In this document: piece after piece, positions 1 through 8,924 of the stretch
Layout of the letters: each line of letters starts with the position of its first letter
How positions within the stretch are numbered: the stretch's first letter is position 1
Assembly: GCA_014380365.1 (NCBI GenBank)
Contig: JACMJZ010000019.1
Span: 22,101-86,100 of the forward strand
Length of the DNA: 64,000 nucleotides
Reading direction: 5' to 3'
Source of the DNA: Pyrinomonadaceae bacterium
Lineage (GTDB): Bacteria > Acidobacteriota > Blastocatellia > Pyrinomonadales > Pyrinomonadaceae
Position numbers and translations under genes: made by a program
Notes under the pieces: model-generated
Told to the model about the DNA's origin: nothing
Databases searched by the model: none
What the model saw: only the letters and a program-made list of their open reading frames with translations

Positions 1-2
1 AC

Positions 3-1226
3 GGCAACATCCGCGAGATACTGGCAGTGCCGCTCAAAGCGGGCCAGCACATGCTCGGCACGATTGAAGTAATCAACAAGGCAGGCGGCTTTCTCGAGGA
101 AGAGAAGCGACTGGTAACCATTTTCGCATCGCAGGCCGCGCATTTGCTCCGCAACGGCCAGCTCTTCCAGCAAGTCCGCGAATCGGAAGAGCGCTACCGG
201 CAAATCTTCGAAAACGCAGTCGATGGACTCTATCGCAGCACACCTGACGGCGAGTTGGTCACGATCAATCCGGCACTTGCGTTGATGCTGGGTTACCGGA
301 CACCGGAAGAGTTGGCCAGCATTAATTTGATCGAGGACCTTTTCGTCGACCAGGCCGCCGTCCCTCATCTGTTTAGCCAACTAACCGAGCGCGGCCAGGT
401 ACTGGATTTTGAGTGCGATCTGAAACGTCGATCCGGCGAACCGATGCCGGCCCGTCTCAGTATTCGAATAGTGACGGACGCAGCAGACAGCCAGGTCTTT
501 CACCTGGGAATCGTAAAAGACATAACCGAGCAAAAGCGGCTTTCGCAGCAACTCATTATCTCCGAGAGACTCGCGGTCGTAGGCGAGCTCGTCGCCGGCG
601 TTGCGCATGAAGTGCGGAATCCGCTCTTTGGGATTACCACCACTCTCAGCGCGCTGGCCCGCGAGCTGCGGGACCGCAAGACTGTCCAACCTTTCATCGA
701 TGTGGTGATGACGGAAGTCAGCCGGCTCAACTACCTGATGGAGCAACTACTCGAACACAGTCGCCCTGTCCGGCTTGACCCCGACGTTTCGGCGCTGCGA
801 ATCGTGATTGAGGAGGTGGCCGAAGAGTTTCGCGCCGCGGCCAACGAAAAAGGTGTCGGACTCATTATCGAGTATCACGATCCCGAGGGTCCCCGAGTCG
901 ATCGGCGTAAGATGTATGGGGTGTTCACCAATTTATTTGAGAACGCACTCCAGCACACCGGACGAGGCGGTCAGATTCGGCTGATTTCGAAAAACTCCTC
1001 AGACGACCCGTCGGAGATTCAGATTGAAGTCAGCGATACTGGCGCAGGGATTGCTCGCGAAAACCGGCACAAAGTCTTCGAGCCGTTCTTTACTACGCGG
1101 CCGAACGGCGTAGGACTCGGGTTAGCAATCGTTCGCAAGACCATTCACGATCACGGTGGGAGCATTGCACTGCGATCCAACGGGGACACGGGAACGACAT
1201 TTGTTATTAAGCTGCCTCTGAGTTAG
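3..1226 (+). CDS. Sensor histidine kinase (GAF-PAS-HisKA-HATPase), 5' truncated by window edge
   Basis: The reading frame is open from base 3, so the start lies outside the window. The first ~50 visible residues (pattern LAVPLKAGQHMLGTIEVIN) look like the end of a GAF sensor domain. A PAS domain follows (from ESEERYRQIFENA to KDITEQKR), then the dimerisation H-box with phosphoacceptor His (VAGVAHEVRNPLFG), the N-box (FTNLFENALQHTG), G1 box (DTGAGI) and F/G2 boxes (FEPFFTT, GVGLGLAIV). No membrane segment is visible in this part. It would autophosphorylate and pass phosphate to a partner, very probably the sigma54-type response regulator 134 bp downstream on the same strand. The stop codon lies within the first unit of a short tandem repeat. 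Confidence 0.93.
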   Translation, partial: GNIREILAVPLKAGQHMLGTIEVINKAGGFLEEEKRLVTIFASQAAHLLRNGQLFQQVRESEERYRQIFENAVDGLYRSTPDGELVTINPALALMLGYRTPEELASINLIEDLFVDQAAVPHLFSQLTERGQVLDFECDLKRRSGEPMPARLSIRIVTDAADSQVFHLGIVKDITEQKRLSQQLIISERLAVVGELVAGVAHEVRNPLFGITTTLSALARELRDRKTVQPFIDVVMTEVSRLNYLMEQLLEHSRPVRLDPDVSALRIVIEEVAEEFRAAANEKGVGLIIEYHDPEGPRVDRRKMYGVFTNLFENALQHTGRGGQIRLISKNSSDDPSEIQIEVSDTGAGIARENRHKVFEPFFTTRPNGVGLGLAIVRKTIHDHGGSIALRSNGDTGTTFVIKLPLS

Positions 1227-1348
1227 AAGACAGAAGACAGAGTTAGAAGACAGAAGACAGAAGACAGAATTAAGAAGGAAGAGGCAATGGTGGGAAGTGA
1301 CCCTCAGTCTTCAGTCTTCTGTATTCTGAATTCTGTCTCCTGTCTTCT
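1225..1348. repeat. Inverted heptad-repeat hairpin between kinase and regulator
   Basis: Left arm (about 1225-1270) is a degenerate tandem of the 7-mer AGAAGAC; right arm (about 1305-1348) is its reverse complement (CTGTCTTCT, CAGTCTTC). The kinase stop codon is at the left arm and the regulator ATG follows the right arm by 11 bases, so the element fills the gap. Same architecture as the hairpins of the microcompartment operon, different sequence. Confidence 0.8.
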
Positions 1349-1359
1349 CCGTCAAAAGA

Positions 1360-2721
1360 ATGGTTACAGCTAAAGACAAGATCCTGGTGATTGACGACCA
1401 GCCTTCAGTGCGCTTTGGTCTGCGCCGGCTGCTTGAAGGCGAGGGCTATCGGGTGTTGGAGGCTGAAACCGGCGCGCAGGCTTTGCCGATCGTGACGGAG
1501 AACGCTCCGGAACTAATTCTGCTCGACCTGCGTCTGCCGGACGTCAATGGCCTGGAGCTGCTCACCCGGATAAAAGAGATTGATGATGATGTACCGATAA
1601 TTATCCTGACGGCTCATGGGACGATTGAGAGCGCTATCCTGGCGCTCAAGAGCGGCGCCGAGAATTTCTTTACCAAGCCTTTCGACGCGGAAAGCATTCT
1701 GATCCTGATTGCCAAGACGCTGGAGCGGAGTCGCGCCCGTCGCGAACTTCTCCTTGCGGGGCTGGTGCAGGAGCGCGTGACCTCAGAGTTTTTCCACGGC
1801 GAGAGCGAGGCCATCTTGCGTATTTACCAAACCATCGAGCGGCTCGCGCAGTCTGACAGCACAGTGCTCTTGCAGGGCGAAACCGGGACCGGAAAAGGCG
1901 TCATTGCCCGGCTCATTCATCGCCTCAGCGCGCGCAATGAAAAGCCTTTTGTGGCGGTTAACTGTGCGGGCTTGAGCCGCGAACTGCTGGAATCGGAACT
2001 CTTTGGACATGAGAAGGGCGCTTTTACCGGCGCAGTTGCCAGCAAGCCAGGGTTGTTTGAGTTGGCACACGCCGGAACAATTTTCTTCGACGAGATCGCG
2101 GAGATGGAGCCGGCCATCCAGGCTCGGGTTCTCACTGTGCTGGAGGAGAAGAGATTTCGGCGCGTCGGCGGGATTCAGGAAAAAGAAGTGGATGTGCGGG
2201 TGGTGGCGGCCACTAACCGAAACTTGCAGGCCGAGATCAAGCGGGGACGTTTCCGCGAAGACCTCTTCTATCGCCTAAACGTGATGCCCCTGACTATGCC
2301 TCCGCTTAAGGCACGGCGTGCGGACATCCTGCCACTCGCAAAACATTTCATCCTCCACTACAGCCAGAGACTGAACCGGCGCGTGCAGGGCGTTACCCCC
2401 AAAGCGGAAGTGCTGCTCGAAAGCTACAACTGGCCCGGCAACATTCGTGAGTTGCGCAATGTAATTGAGCGTGCAGTGATTCTTTGTTCCGGCGATCGCA
2501 TTCACGCGAGCGACCTGCCGCTAGGTGGGCCGGAACTCCTGGAGTCTGCTAAACAGGATGAGTCGGAGCAGTTTCTCTCGCTCGAGGAAGTTGAACGACT
2601 GCACATACAACGCATCCTCACGGCGACGGGAAACAATCTCAGTCGCGGAGCCGAGATTCTTGGCGTCACCCGCTCAACTCTCTATAACAAGATGCGCCGC
2701 TACCAGGGTGAACCTTCGTGA
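1360..2721 (+). CDS. Sigma54-dependent response regulator, NtrC family
   Basis: 453 residues with the full NtrC-type order. The receiver domain (about 1-120) has acidic pocket D12/D13, phosphoacceptor D56 in LLDLRLPD, and conserved T/K (ILTAHG, TKPF). The AAA+ domain (about 145-385) has Walker A GETGTGKG, the sigma54-contact loop GAFTGA, Walker B IFFDEIAEM and arginine finger region. The C-terminal Fis-type helix-turn-helix is in NLSRGAEILGVTRSTLYNKM. It would bind enhancer sites and drive open-complex formation by sigma54 polymerase when phosphorylated by the upstream kinase. A candidate -24/-12 promoter sits 240 bp downstream, ahead of the TonB-dependent receptor gene, which is therefore a plausible target (inference). 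Confidence 0.95.
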   Translation: MVTAKDKILVIDDQPSVRFGLRRLLEGEGYRVLEAETGAQALPIVTENAPELILLDLRLPDVNGLELLTRIKEIDDDVPIIILTAHGTIESAILALKSGAENFFTKPFDAESILILIAKTLERSRARRELLLAGLVQERVTSEFFHGESEAILRIYQTIERLAQSDSTVLLQGETGTGKGVIARLIHRLSARNEKPFVAVNCAGLSRELLESELFGHEKGAFTGAVASKPGLFELAHAGTIFFDEIAEMEPAIQARVLTVLEEKRFRRVGGIQEKEVDVRVVAATNRNLQAEIKRGRFREDLFYRLNVMPLTMPPLKARRADILPLAKHFILHYSQRLNRRVQGVTPKAEVLLESYNWPGNIRELRNVIERAVILCSGDRIHASDLPLGGPELLESAKQDESEQFLSLEEVERLHIQRILTATGNNLSRGAEILGVTRSTLYNKMRRYQGEPS

Positions 2722-3087
2722 GCATGAGAACCTCGCAGGACTAATCCGCTTGCGCCTCCGCCGCCGCACAGTGCGGCGGCAGAGCCGCAAGACTGACTGT
2801 ACAAAGATTGGGCACTGTGCAGGTTAGGCGTCCAAAAAATGGGCGCTCGCCAAGATACACGCAGGCGATTCGTCTGGTTCCCACGATTTTGATCAATTCA
2901 TCAGACCCATAAATCGCGTCTGAAACCAATCTCACAACCCTTTGACAATTCCGCCGACTCTGGAGCGCGGCTTGCACTAGAAACCCGCGTTTGCACTTCC
3001 CAGACGCCCTGGCCGTCAAAATGTTAGGCCCGAGCGTCCATCCCATCCCGAGTCTGGTGCAGTTTTAAATGAAGGAGATTAGCGCCG
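2722..3087 (+). other. 366-bp intergenic leader of the TonB receptor gene
   Basis: No convincing gene. It holds a perfect 8-bp-stem hairpin at 2761-2779 (CCGCCGCA/TGCGGCGG, no T tract, so a weak terminator candidate), a candidate sigma54 promoter at 2961-2976, and a clear ribosome binding site (AAGGAG, about 3070) before the ATG at 3088. Confidence 0.6.
2961..2976 (+). promoter_or_regulatory. Candidate sigma54 (-24/-12) promoter
   Basis: TGGAGCGCGGCTTGCA matches the TGGCAC-N5-TTGC pattern with exact GG-to-GC spacing; the invariant GG and GC are present while the -24 box is imperfect (AGC for CAC). It lies 112 bp upstream of the TonB-dependent receptor ATG and downstream of a sigma54 activator gene, which supports it by context. 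A single imperfect match could occur by chance. Confidence 0.5.
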
Positions 3088-6000
3088 ATGAGTAAGCGTA
3101 TTGCCGGTTTATTTTTCACCTCCCTGTGTCTGTTGCTTCTGTCGACCCTCACGGTAATGGCCCAGAGCCAGACCACCGGCCGCCTCGTCGGCACCGTTAC
3201 GGATGAGAAGGGTGGCGCGCTTCCCGGCGCCGCAGTCACCGTGACGAACCAGGCTAGTGGTGAAGTGCGTACGGTTGTCGCTGACGAGTCTGGTCATTAC
3301 ATTGTGCCGCTGCTTCCGTCTGGGAGTTACAGCGTTAGTGTGACCGCGAACGGGTTCAAGAAATTCATTGCCGAAGACGTGCGGGTCGCGATTACCGAGA
3401 CGACCACACTCGATCCAAGCCTGGTGGTAGGCGCTGTTTCTGAATCAGTGACCGTCGAAGCCACCGCTCAACTCGCGCAAACTGAGGGTGCGCAATTGGG
3501 ACGCGTGGTTGACAGCCGTGCAGTTTCAGACTTGCCGCTGGCCACTCGTAACTTCACTCAGATCCTGGGCCTGTCTCCGGGCACGGCCACATATCTTCCC
3601 GACAACACGGCAGTGGGACGTAACTCTCAAAACATTTCGGTTAACGGCGGACGCGTCACCAACAACAACTTTCAGATCAACGGCGTCGATGCAAACTCGA
3701 TGGGCACAAACTCCGCTCCCTCACTGTCCGTGCCGGCGCCCGAGTCGATCCAGGAGTTTAAGGTCCAAACCTCGCTCTATGACGCCACGTTTGGCCGCTC
3801 AGGCGGCGGAAACATTCAGGCAGTCACCAAGAGTGGCGGTAATGATTTTCACGGCGGCGTCTATGGATTTCTTCGTAACGCCAGGTTCAACGCAAATAAC
3901 CCGTTTCTGAACGCGGCGGGTGTGGCTCGCCCGGTTCTGACGCGGAAAGTTTTTGGCGGCACCGTGGGCGGCCCAATCAAGCAGGACAAACTATTCTTCT
4001 TCGCGTCTTTCCAGGGCACGCGCGAGCGCAACGGCGCTTCGCTCATCAATAGTGTGTCGTCCGGCGTGCTGGTTGCCCCCGGTCTGACTGACAATCGCAC
4101 CGAAGCTGCGTTGCTTGCGACCTTTCGCCCCGTCACGCTGTTCGGCGTACCGGTGACTTCCATAAATCCAACGGCCCTCGCGTTGCTGAACTCGAAGCTT
4201 CCCAACGGCCAATTCCTGATTCCGACACCAACCGCCGCCAACGGCACTTACACCGGTTCTACACCTTCGGTGTTTGACGAGAATCAGGTCAACGCCAATA
4301 TTGATTACCGTTACAACGACGCGAACACATTCGCTTTCAAGTTTTTCGCTTCCAACGCACCGCAGACGCTTGTACTGCCAAGCTTTCTCGGCGGCGGGCC
4401 AAACGTGCCGGGTTATGGCAACTTCCAACAGAACAACAACCGGCTGATCACGATGCAGTATGTGCACATCTTCAGTCCGACCGTCTTCAACGAGCTGCGC
4501 GCGGGCTACAACTTCATTCGGGTTGATGCATTTCCGGAGGAGCCGATCAACGACTCCGCCGTCGGAATCACTCGATCCAATGCCAACATCTTCCCCGGCT
4601 TGGGACTGATACGCATCAATCCAGGCGCCGGCGGAATCGTCTTTGGCACCTCGGCCACGATTGACGTAAGGGCTGTGGCGCCTTCCACCACTCTGGCGAA
4701 TACGCTTTCCATCACCAAAGGAAGTCACACCGTTCGCCTGGGCGGCGAATATCGTTACAACGAAAACAACTACGTCCTCAACTTCTTTACGCGCGGCCAG
4801 ATTGATTTCGGCAGCTTCAACAATTTCCTGGTCGGCTCGCCGACATTCTCGATCTTCGGAAGCGGCATCGGTAACCGTAGCCTGCGCGCCACTGATTACA
4901 ATTTCTTTGTGCAGGATGATTGGAAATTCAATCGGAAGTTGACCCTAAACCTCGGCTTGCGTTATGAGCTCGATTTGCCGCCCTACGACACGCGCGGTCG
5001 CATCGCGACATTTGATCCTGCACTGTATGTTCCGAGTCCGCTGGCCGTTGGCGGCGTGCCTATCGGCCCGCCAATTGGCGGCTATGTGCAGGCCGGCAAC
5101 GTAATTCCACAGTATGACGTGGCGAGCATGCCGAATGTGGGAAAGCGCGTGGTACATAGCATCGACCCGAACAACTTTGCGCCACGCGTGGGTTTCGCCT
5201 ATTCTCCGCTCGACTCCGGTCGCCTGGTAGTTCGCGGTGGTTATGGCATCTTTTATTCGCGAACTTCCTTTCAGTACATAACGCTCAACGTAATCGCGCC
5301 GCCCACTTACGTCTTTGGTGTCAGCGCGCTCTTCCCGCCCATCAGCAATCCGTATTTTAACGCGCCGCCAACCAGTGCATTCCCAACTTTGGTTCCCGGC
5401 GTGGCGTTATCGGGAACGCTGTTCGATCGCAACATTCGCACGCCTTACTTGCACCAATACAACTTCAACGCGCAGTTTGAAATTCTCAAGGATTACCTCC
5501 TTGAAGTCGGTTACGTAGGCACAACGGGCGCCAACCTGTTTCGTCAGGTAGGAATCAATCAGGCAAGACTTGCGAGCGCGGCGAGTCCGATTACAAACGC
5601 TGTGACCGGCGCCGTGATTACGACGAACACTCCAGCGAATGCCAGCTTGCGCGCGCCATTCCAGGGCGTGAGCGTAAATGGCTTCTTCCAAAATCAATCG
5701 ACCGCCGATTCAAAGTACGATTCGTTGCAAGCGAGTCTAACCAGACGGTTCGCCAACGGTCTCCAGTTTTTGGCGTCGTACACTTTGGCGAAATCGACTG
5801 ACAATGCGTCCGGGCAGGGCGGGGGACCGGGCGCCGGCGGGGTGCTGAATCCGGGCGCCGTGGGGGAAACCAGTCCGATTCTCGGGAATCAATTGGACTA
5901 TGACGCCAATCGCGGACGGTCGGATTTTGATCGCAACCATCGTTTCGTGTTCAGCGCGCTTTATGAGTTGCCCACGCCAAAGTTTGCCCAGGACTCGCAG

Positions 6001-6597
6001 GCAGGGAAGTTGCTCCTCGGTAACTGGCAGCTTTCAAGCATCGTGACCTCCATGTCCGGGCTGCCGATCGACATTGTCGACACCGGGGCTGGATCTTTTT
6101 ATGGTCTTTCGGGTGGCGGTTCGGCGCTCGCGCGTCCAAATCTCGTTGGCGATCCGTTTGCCAATGTGCCCACCGGATACTTCTTCAACCCGCTGGCGTT
6201 TGCGCGGCCCGTTGTAGCTGCGGGTGCAATCATTCCGAGTTCCGGAGGCACGGCCACGGCCGGAGCGGTCGGCACCGACTTCGGAAACGTCACTCGCAAC
6301 ATCCTTCGCGGACCACATCAGAATAACGTGGACCTTTCCCTCAGCAAGCGCTTCCGCTTTTTGGAAAGCAAGAGCATTGAGTTTCGCACGGAGTTTTTCA
6401 ATCTCTTCAACACGGTGAACTACGCCAATCCAATCAGCGATCTAAACGCCGTCCCGGCTGGAAACTTCAATCCAGACGGCACCATCAATCCTAACGCGGG
6501 AGTCGGAGCCGCGCAGGGACCCGCACGCTTTGGAAAGATAATCTCCACCAGCAGCAACCCTCGTCTAATTCAATTCGGGCTGAAGTTCAATTTCTAG
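3088..6597 (+). CDS. TonB-dependent outer-membrane receptor with carboxypeptidase-regulatory-like N-domain (Oar-like)
   Basis: 1169 residues. Signal peptide about 1-26 (LCLLLLSTLTVMAQ). Residues ~28-115 form a carboxypeptidase-regulatory-like beta-sandwich (TGRLVGTVTDEKGGALPGA). Then a plug domain (~125-245, SVNGGRVTNNNFQINGVD) and a long 22-strand-type barrel rich in aromatic turns, finishing with the outer-membrane C-terminal signature IQFGLKFNF ending in Phe. This is the large receptor type expanded in Acidobacteriota, thought to import oligomeric nutrients with TonB energy; substrate cannot be read from sequence. ATG chosen for the AAGGAG ribosome site. The hydrolase gene follows after 10 bp, so they are probably co-transcribed. 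Confidence 0.93.
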   Translation: MSKRIAGLFFTSLCLLLLSTLTVMAQSQTTGRLVGTVTDEKGGALPGAAVTVTNQASGEVRTVVADESGHYIVPLLPSGSYSVSVTANGFKKFIAEDVRVAITETTTLDPSLVVGAVSESVTVEATAQLAQTEGAQLGRVVDSRAVSDLPLATRNFTQILGLSPGTATYLPDNTAVGRNSQNISVNGGRVTNNNFQINGVDANSMGTNSAPSLSVPAPESIQEFKVQTSLYDATFGRSGGGNIQAVTKSGGNDFHGGVYGFLRNARFNANNPFLNAAGVARPVLTRKVFGGTVGGPIKQDKLFFFASFQGTRERNGASLINSVSSGVLVAPGLTDNRTEAALLATFRPVTLFGVPVTSINPTALALLNSKLPNGQFLIPTPTAANGTYTGSTPSVFDENQVNANIDYRYNDANTFAFKFFASNAPQTLVLPSFLGGGPNVPGYGNFQQNNNRLITMQYVHIFSPTVFNELRAGYNFIRVDAFPEEPINDSAVGITRSNANIFPGLGLIRINPGAGGIVFGTSATIDVRAVAPSTTLANTLSITKGSHTVRLGGEYRYNENNYVLNFFTRGQIDFGSFNNFLVGSPTFSIFGSGIGNRSLRATDYNFFVQDDWKFNRKLTLNLGLRYELDLPPYDTRGRIATFDPALYVPSPLAVGGVPIGPPIGGYVQAGNVIPQYDVASMPNVGKRVVHSIDPNNFAPRVGFAYSPLDSGRLVVRGGYGIFYSRTSFQYITLNVIAPPTYVFGVSALFPPISNPYFNAPPTSAFPTLVPGVALSGTLFDRNIRTPYLHQYNFNAQFEILKDYLLEVGYVGTTGANLFRQVGINQARLASAASPITNAVTGAVITTNTPANASLRAPFQGVSVNGFFQNQSTADSKYDSLQASLTRRFANGLQFLASYTLAKSTDNASGQGGGPGAGGVLNPGAVGETSPILGNQLDYDANRGRSDFDRNHRFVFSALYELPTPKFAQDSQAGKLLLGNWQLSSIVTSMSGLPIDIVDTGAGSFYGLSGGGSALARPNLVGDPFANVPTGYFFNPLAFARPVVAAGAIIPSSGGTATAGAVGTDFGNVTRNILRGPHQNNVDLSLSKRFRFLESKSIEFRTEFFNLFNTVNYANPISDLNAVPAGNFNPDGTINPNAGVGAAQGPARFGKIISTSSNPRLIQFGLKFNF

Positions 6598-6607
6598 GGA
6601 GGCCGCA

Positions 6608-7540
6608 ATGTCACGTGCCCCCCGGCAGCAACCCGCTTTGAAGGTCACGCGAGAGGCGCGAGGCCGCGTCTCAGGCGATGGTATTGAACTCAGCTACGGC
6701 TATTGGCCCGGGCGTGGCGCGCCCGTCGTGGCGCTCCATGGCCTGACGGCTTCCTACTTAAACTTCATCGGTATCGCCGAGCGACTCGCCGGTCGGCGCC
6801 CACTGCTCGCCCTCGACTTGCGAGGCCGCGGCGACTCCGACAAGCCTGACGGGCCCTACGGTCTGGAACAGCACGCGCGCGACGTCGCAGCCGCTATGCG
6901 CGCGTTTGATATCGGCCCCAGCTTAATCGTGGGCCATTCAATGGGCGCTTTCATTGCCACCGCCCTGGCGGCACAGCATCCGGAGTTGGTGGCGGGACTG
7001 ATCCTGATCGACGGTGGTTATCTTCTCGCCATGCCCGTCGAGGCCGACGCCGAACAGGTGCTTGACAGTGTGCTCGCGCAACGAATTGAGCAGCTGCAGG
7101 AAACTTACCCATCGCGCGAAGTCTACCGTGAGTTTTGGCGTGCGCGCCCGAATTTTCCGCCGGCGGATTGGGGACCCTGGACGGAAGCATTCTTAGACTA
7201 CGAAGTCGGTGGTGAAGCTCCGGAGTTGCGGCCGAAGGCAGCGGAAGCAGCAGTGCGTTTCGATGTGGCGGAGAGTTTTAAGGCGGCGGAGATCACGGCG
7301 CGACTAGAGACTTTGCGCGTGCCCGTGATGCTGCTTCGAGCGGCAAGAGGCTTTGCACTGGATCGACCTCCCTTGATTCCTGATTCCGCCGTGGAGCAGA
7401 TGCAAACCTTGATTCCGGGGATGCAAAGTGAAACTATTCCGGATACGACACACTACACAATCGTGCTCGGCGAACGCGGCGCGTCGCGAGTGGCCGACGT
7501 GATCGCCCAATTCACCGAGCGCTGCGAGTCAGAAAATTAA
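6608..7540 (+). CDS. Alpha/beta hydrolase
   Basis: 310 residues, single alpha/beta-hydrolase fold. Visible signatures: oxyanion region VALHGLTAS, beta-strand motif LALDLRGRGDSD, nucleophile elbow GHSMG (Ser111), and a late catalytic His in PDTTHYTIVL (about 285). No signal peptide, so cytoplasmic. A GGGAGG ribosome site precedes the ATG, and the gene starts 10 bp after the TonB receptor stop, suggesting it processes the ester or related compound taken up by that receptor (inference). Substrate is not predictable. Confidence 0.9.
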   Translation: MSRAPRQQPALKVTREARGRVSGDGIELSYGYWPGRGAPVVALHGLTASYLNFIGIAERLAGRRPLLALDLRGRGDSDKPDGPYGLEQHARDVAAAMRAFDIGPSLIVGHSMGAFIATALAAQHPELVAGLILIDGGYLLAMPVEADAEQVLDSVLAQRIEQLQETYPSREVYREFWRARPNFPPADWGPWTEAFLDYEVGGEAPELRPKAAEAAVRFDVAESFKAAEITARLETLRVPVMLLRAARGFALDRPPLIPDSAVEQMQTLIPGMQSETIPDTTHYTIVLGERGASRVADVIAQFTERCESEN

Positions 7541-7565
7541 CCCGGAGGGTTAGCAGAGAGTAGCC

Positions 7566-7710
7566 GGTGGTCGGAGCGGAGCGCAGACCACCGGAAGCAG
7601 TCATTAGTTCAACCGCACCCCGGAGGGGTGCAACGATCTCGGTGGCACCCCTCCAGGGTGCGAATTATTTTGCCGTTGTCTCCGGTGGTCTGCGCTCCGC
7701 TCCGACCACC
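7566..7710. repeat. Nested palindromic element with perfect 30-bp inverted arms
   Basis: Bases 7566-7595 and 7681-7710 are perfect reverse complements (30 bp). The interior holds a further hairpin at 7615-7631 (GCACCCC/GGGGTGC) and a related one near 7644-7661 (GCACCC/GGGTGC). It looks like a REP/MITE-like mobile palindrome lying between hydrolase and esterase genes. Confidence 0.8.
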
Positions 7711-7761
7711 AGCTACTATCTGCCAGCCCTTCGGGCTGATTTCGGAAAGGTCCGATATTCC

Positions 7762-8772
7762 ATGAGCGCACAACAAATCAGAATTTTCGTCATTCTCATC
7801 GTGACTCTCGTGTCGCTCGCGCATGAAATTAGGGCGGGTGAATGGGTGAACGGCACCGCGAGCAGCGCCACCGGCTCGCGAAATTATTCTTTGTGGGTTC
7901 CCTCAGGGTATGACAAACGAAAGCCGGCGCCGCTCGTCATGATGCTGCACGGCTGCATGCAAAAGCCTCGGGATCTGGCCACGACCTCCGGGATGAATAC
8001 AGTCGCAGATAAGCACAAGTTTCTAGTCGTTTATCCTGAACAGACAAAGGAAGCAAACGGGCTGCAATGCTGGAACTGGTTTGATACGAAACACCAGTTG
8101 CGCGATTCGGGTGAGCCTTCGATCCTGGCGGCTATCGTCCAGCAGATCGGCTCGTCACATCGCATCGATGCAAAGCGTATCTATGTCGCGGGCATTTCTG
8201 CGGGCGCAGCAATGGCCGTTGTCATGGGCGTTACATATCCAGACGTGTTTTCGGCAATTGGCGTGAGCTCGGGTTTGGCTTTCAAAGCCGGCACCGATGT
8301 ACAGGGCGGATTGACGGTGATGAAACAGGGCGGCCCCGATCCGACACAGCAGGCGTTGCTTGCATTCAAGGCAATGGGAAAGAATTTCAAAGGCAAGTCA
8401 GCTCGTCGCATGCCCGTAATAGTTTTTCATGGCGACGCTGATCCCTACCTGAATCCTGTAAATGCTGAACAGGTGATTGTTCAGTGGGCGACGACAAACG
8501 ATTACCTCGACGACGGTCGAGATAACGGCAGCGTGAAGTCCACGTCCGCCAAGTTAGTCCAGGGGGTTGTCCCCGCGGGCCACAGTTTTACACGTTACCT
8601 CTACAATGATCGCTCCGGTCGCCTGTTACTCGAGAAGTGGATCGTCAAAGGATTGGGCCATGCATGGTCTGGCAGCCCTGCCGCCGGTCCCTTTGGCGAT
8701 CCGAAAGGGCCCAACGCGAGTGAAGAGATGTGGCGCTTCTTTGGCGAAACGTCGCGAGCCAGCCACAGATGA
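7762..8772 (+). CDS. Secreted PHB-depolymerase-family (LpqC-like) esterase
   Basis: 336 residues from ATG 7762; the frame is open upstream to 7567 but that part only translates the palindromic repeat, so the inner start with a signal peptide (about 1-25, FVILIVTLVSLAHEIRA) is preferred. Family features: oxyanion strand PLVMMLHGCMQ, conserved CWNWF, nucleophile elbow GISAGA (Ser146), acid in HGDADPYLNP, and a late His in GLGHAW. Members hydrolyse polyhydroxybutyrate oligomers, feruloyl or acetyl esters; the exact substrate is open. The last codons and stop overlap the first unit of the next repeat element. Confidence 0.88.
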   Translation: MSAQQIRIFVILIVTLVSLAHEIRAGEWVNGTASSATGSRNYSLWVPSGYDKRKPAPLVMMLHGCMQKPRDLATTSGMNTVADKHKFLVVYPEQTKEANGLQCWNWFDTKHQLRDSGEPSILAAIVQQIGSSHRIDAKRIYVAGISAGAAMAVVMGVTYPDVFSAIGVSSGLAFKAGTDVQGGLTVMKQGGPDPTQQALLAFKAMGKNFKGKSARRMPVIVFHGDADPYLNPVNAEQVIVQWATTNDYLDDGRDNGSVKSTSAKLVQGVVPAGHSFTRYLYNDRSGRLLLEKWIVKGLGHAWSGSPAAGPFGDPKGPNASEEMWRFFGETSRASHR

Positions 8773-8902
8773 ACGCGGGTCGGTAAGCCACAGATGAACA
8801 CGAATAGGCACGGATATGGCTACACCTTTGCGAATGGGTATCAGGTAACTGAGTTCAAGTTCTTTTTGCTGAATCCGTTTTTATCCGTCGCCGTCTGTGG
8901 CT
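8761..8902. repeat. Inverted short-tandem-repeat element
   Basis: Left part carries two copies of AGCCACAGATGAACRCG; right part (about 8867-8902) carries the inverse (CCGTCTGTGGCT and related ATCCGTTTTTATCCG). The esterase stop codon TGA is part of the first repeat copy. Imperfect hairpin filling the gap to the acyl-CoA synthetase gene. Confidence 0.65.
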
Positions 8903-8924
8903 GAATCTTCTTACTGAGAACGCA

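Noticed and set aside
2741..3046. Minus-strand 101-residue frame between regulator and TonB receptor
   Set aside because: Overlaps the candidate promoter region, no ribosome site, no domain pattern.
7567..7761. 65-residue N-terminal extension of the PHB-type esterase
   Set aside because: It translates the palindromic element; the inner ATG is followed directly by a signal peptide.
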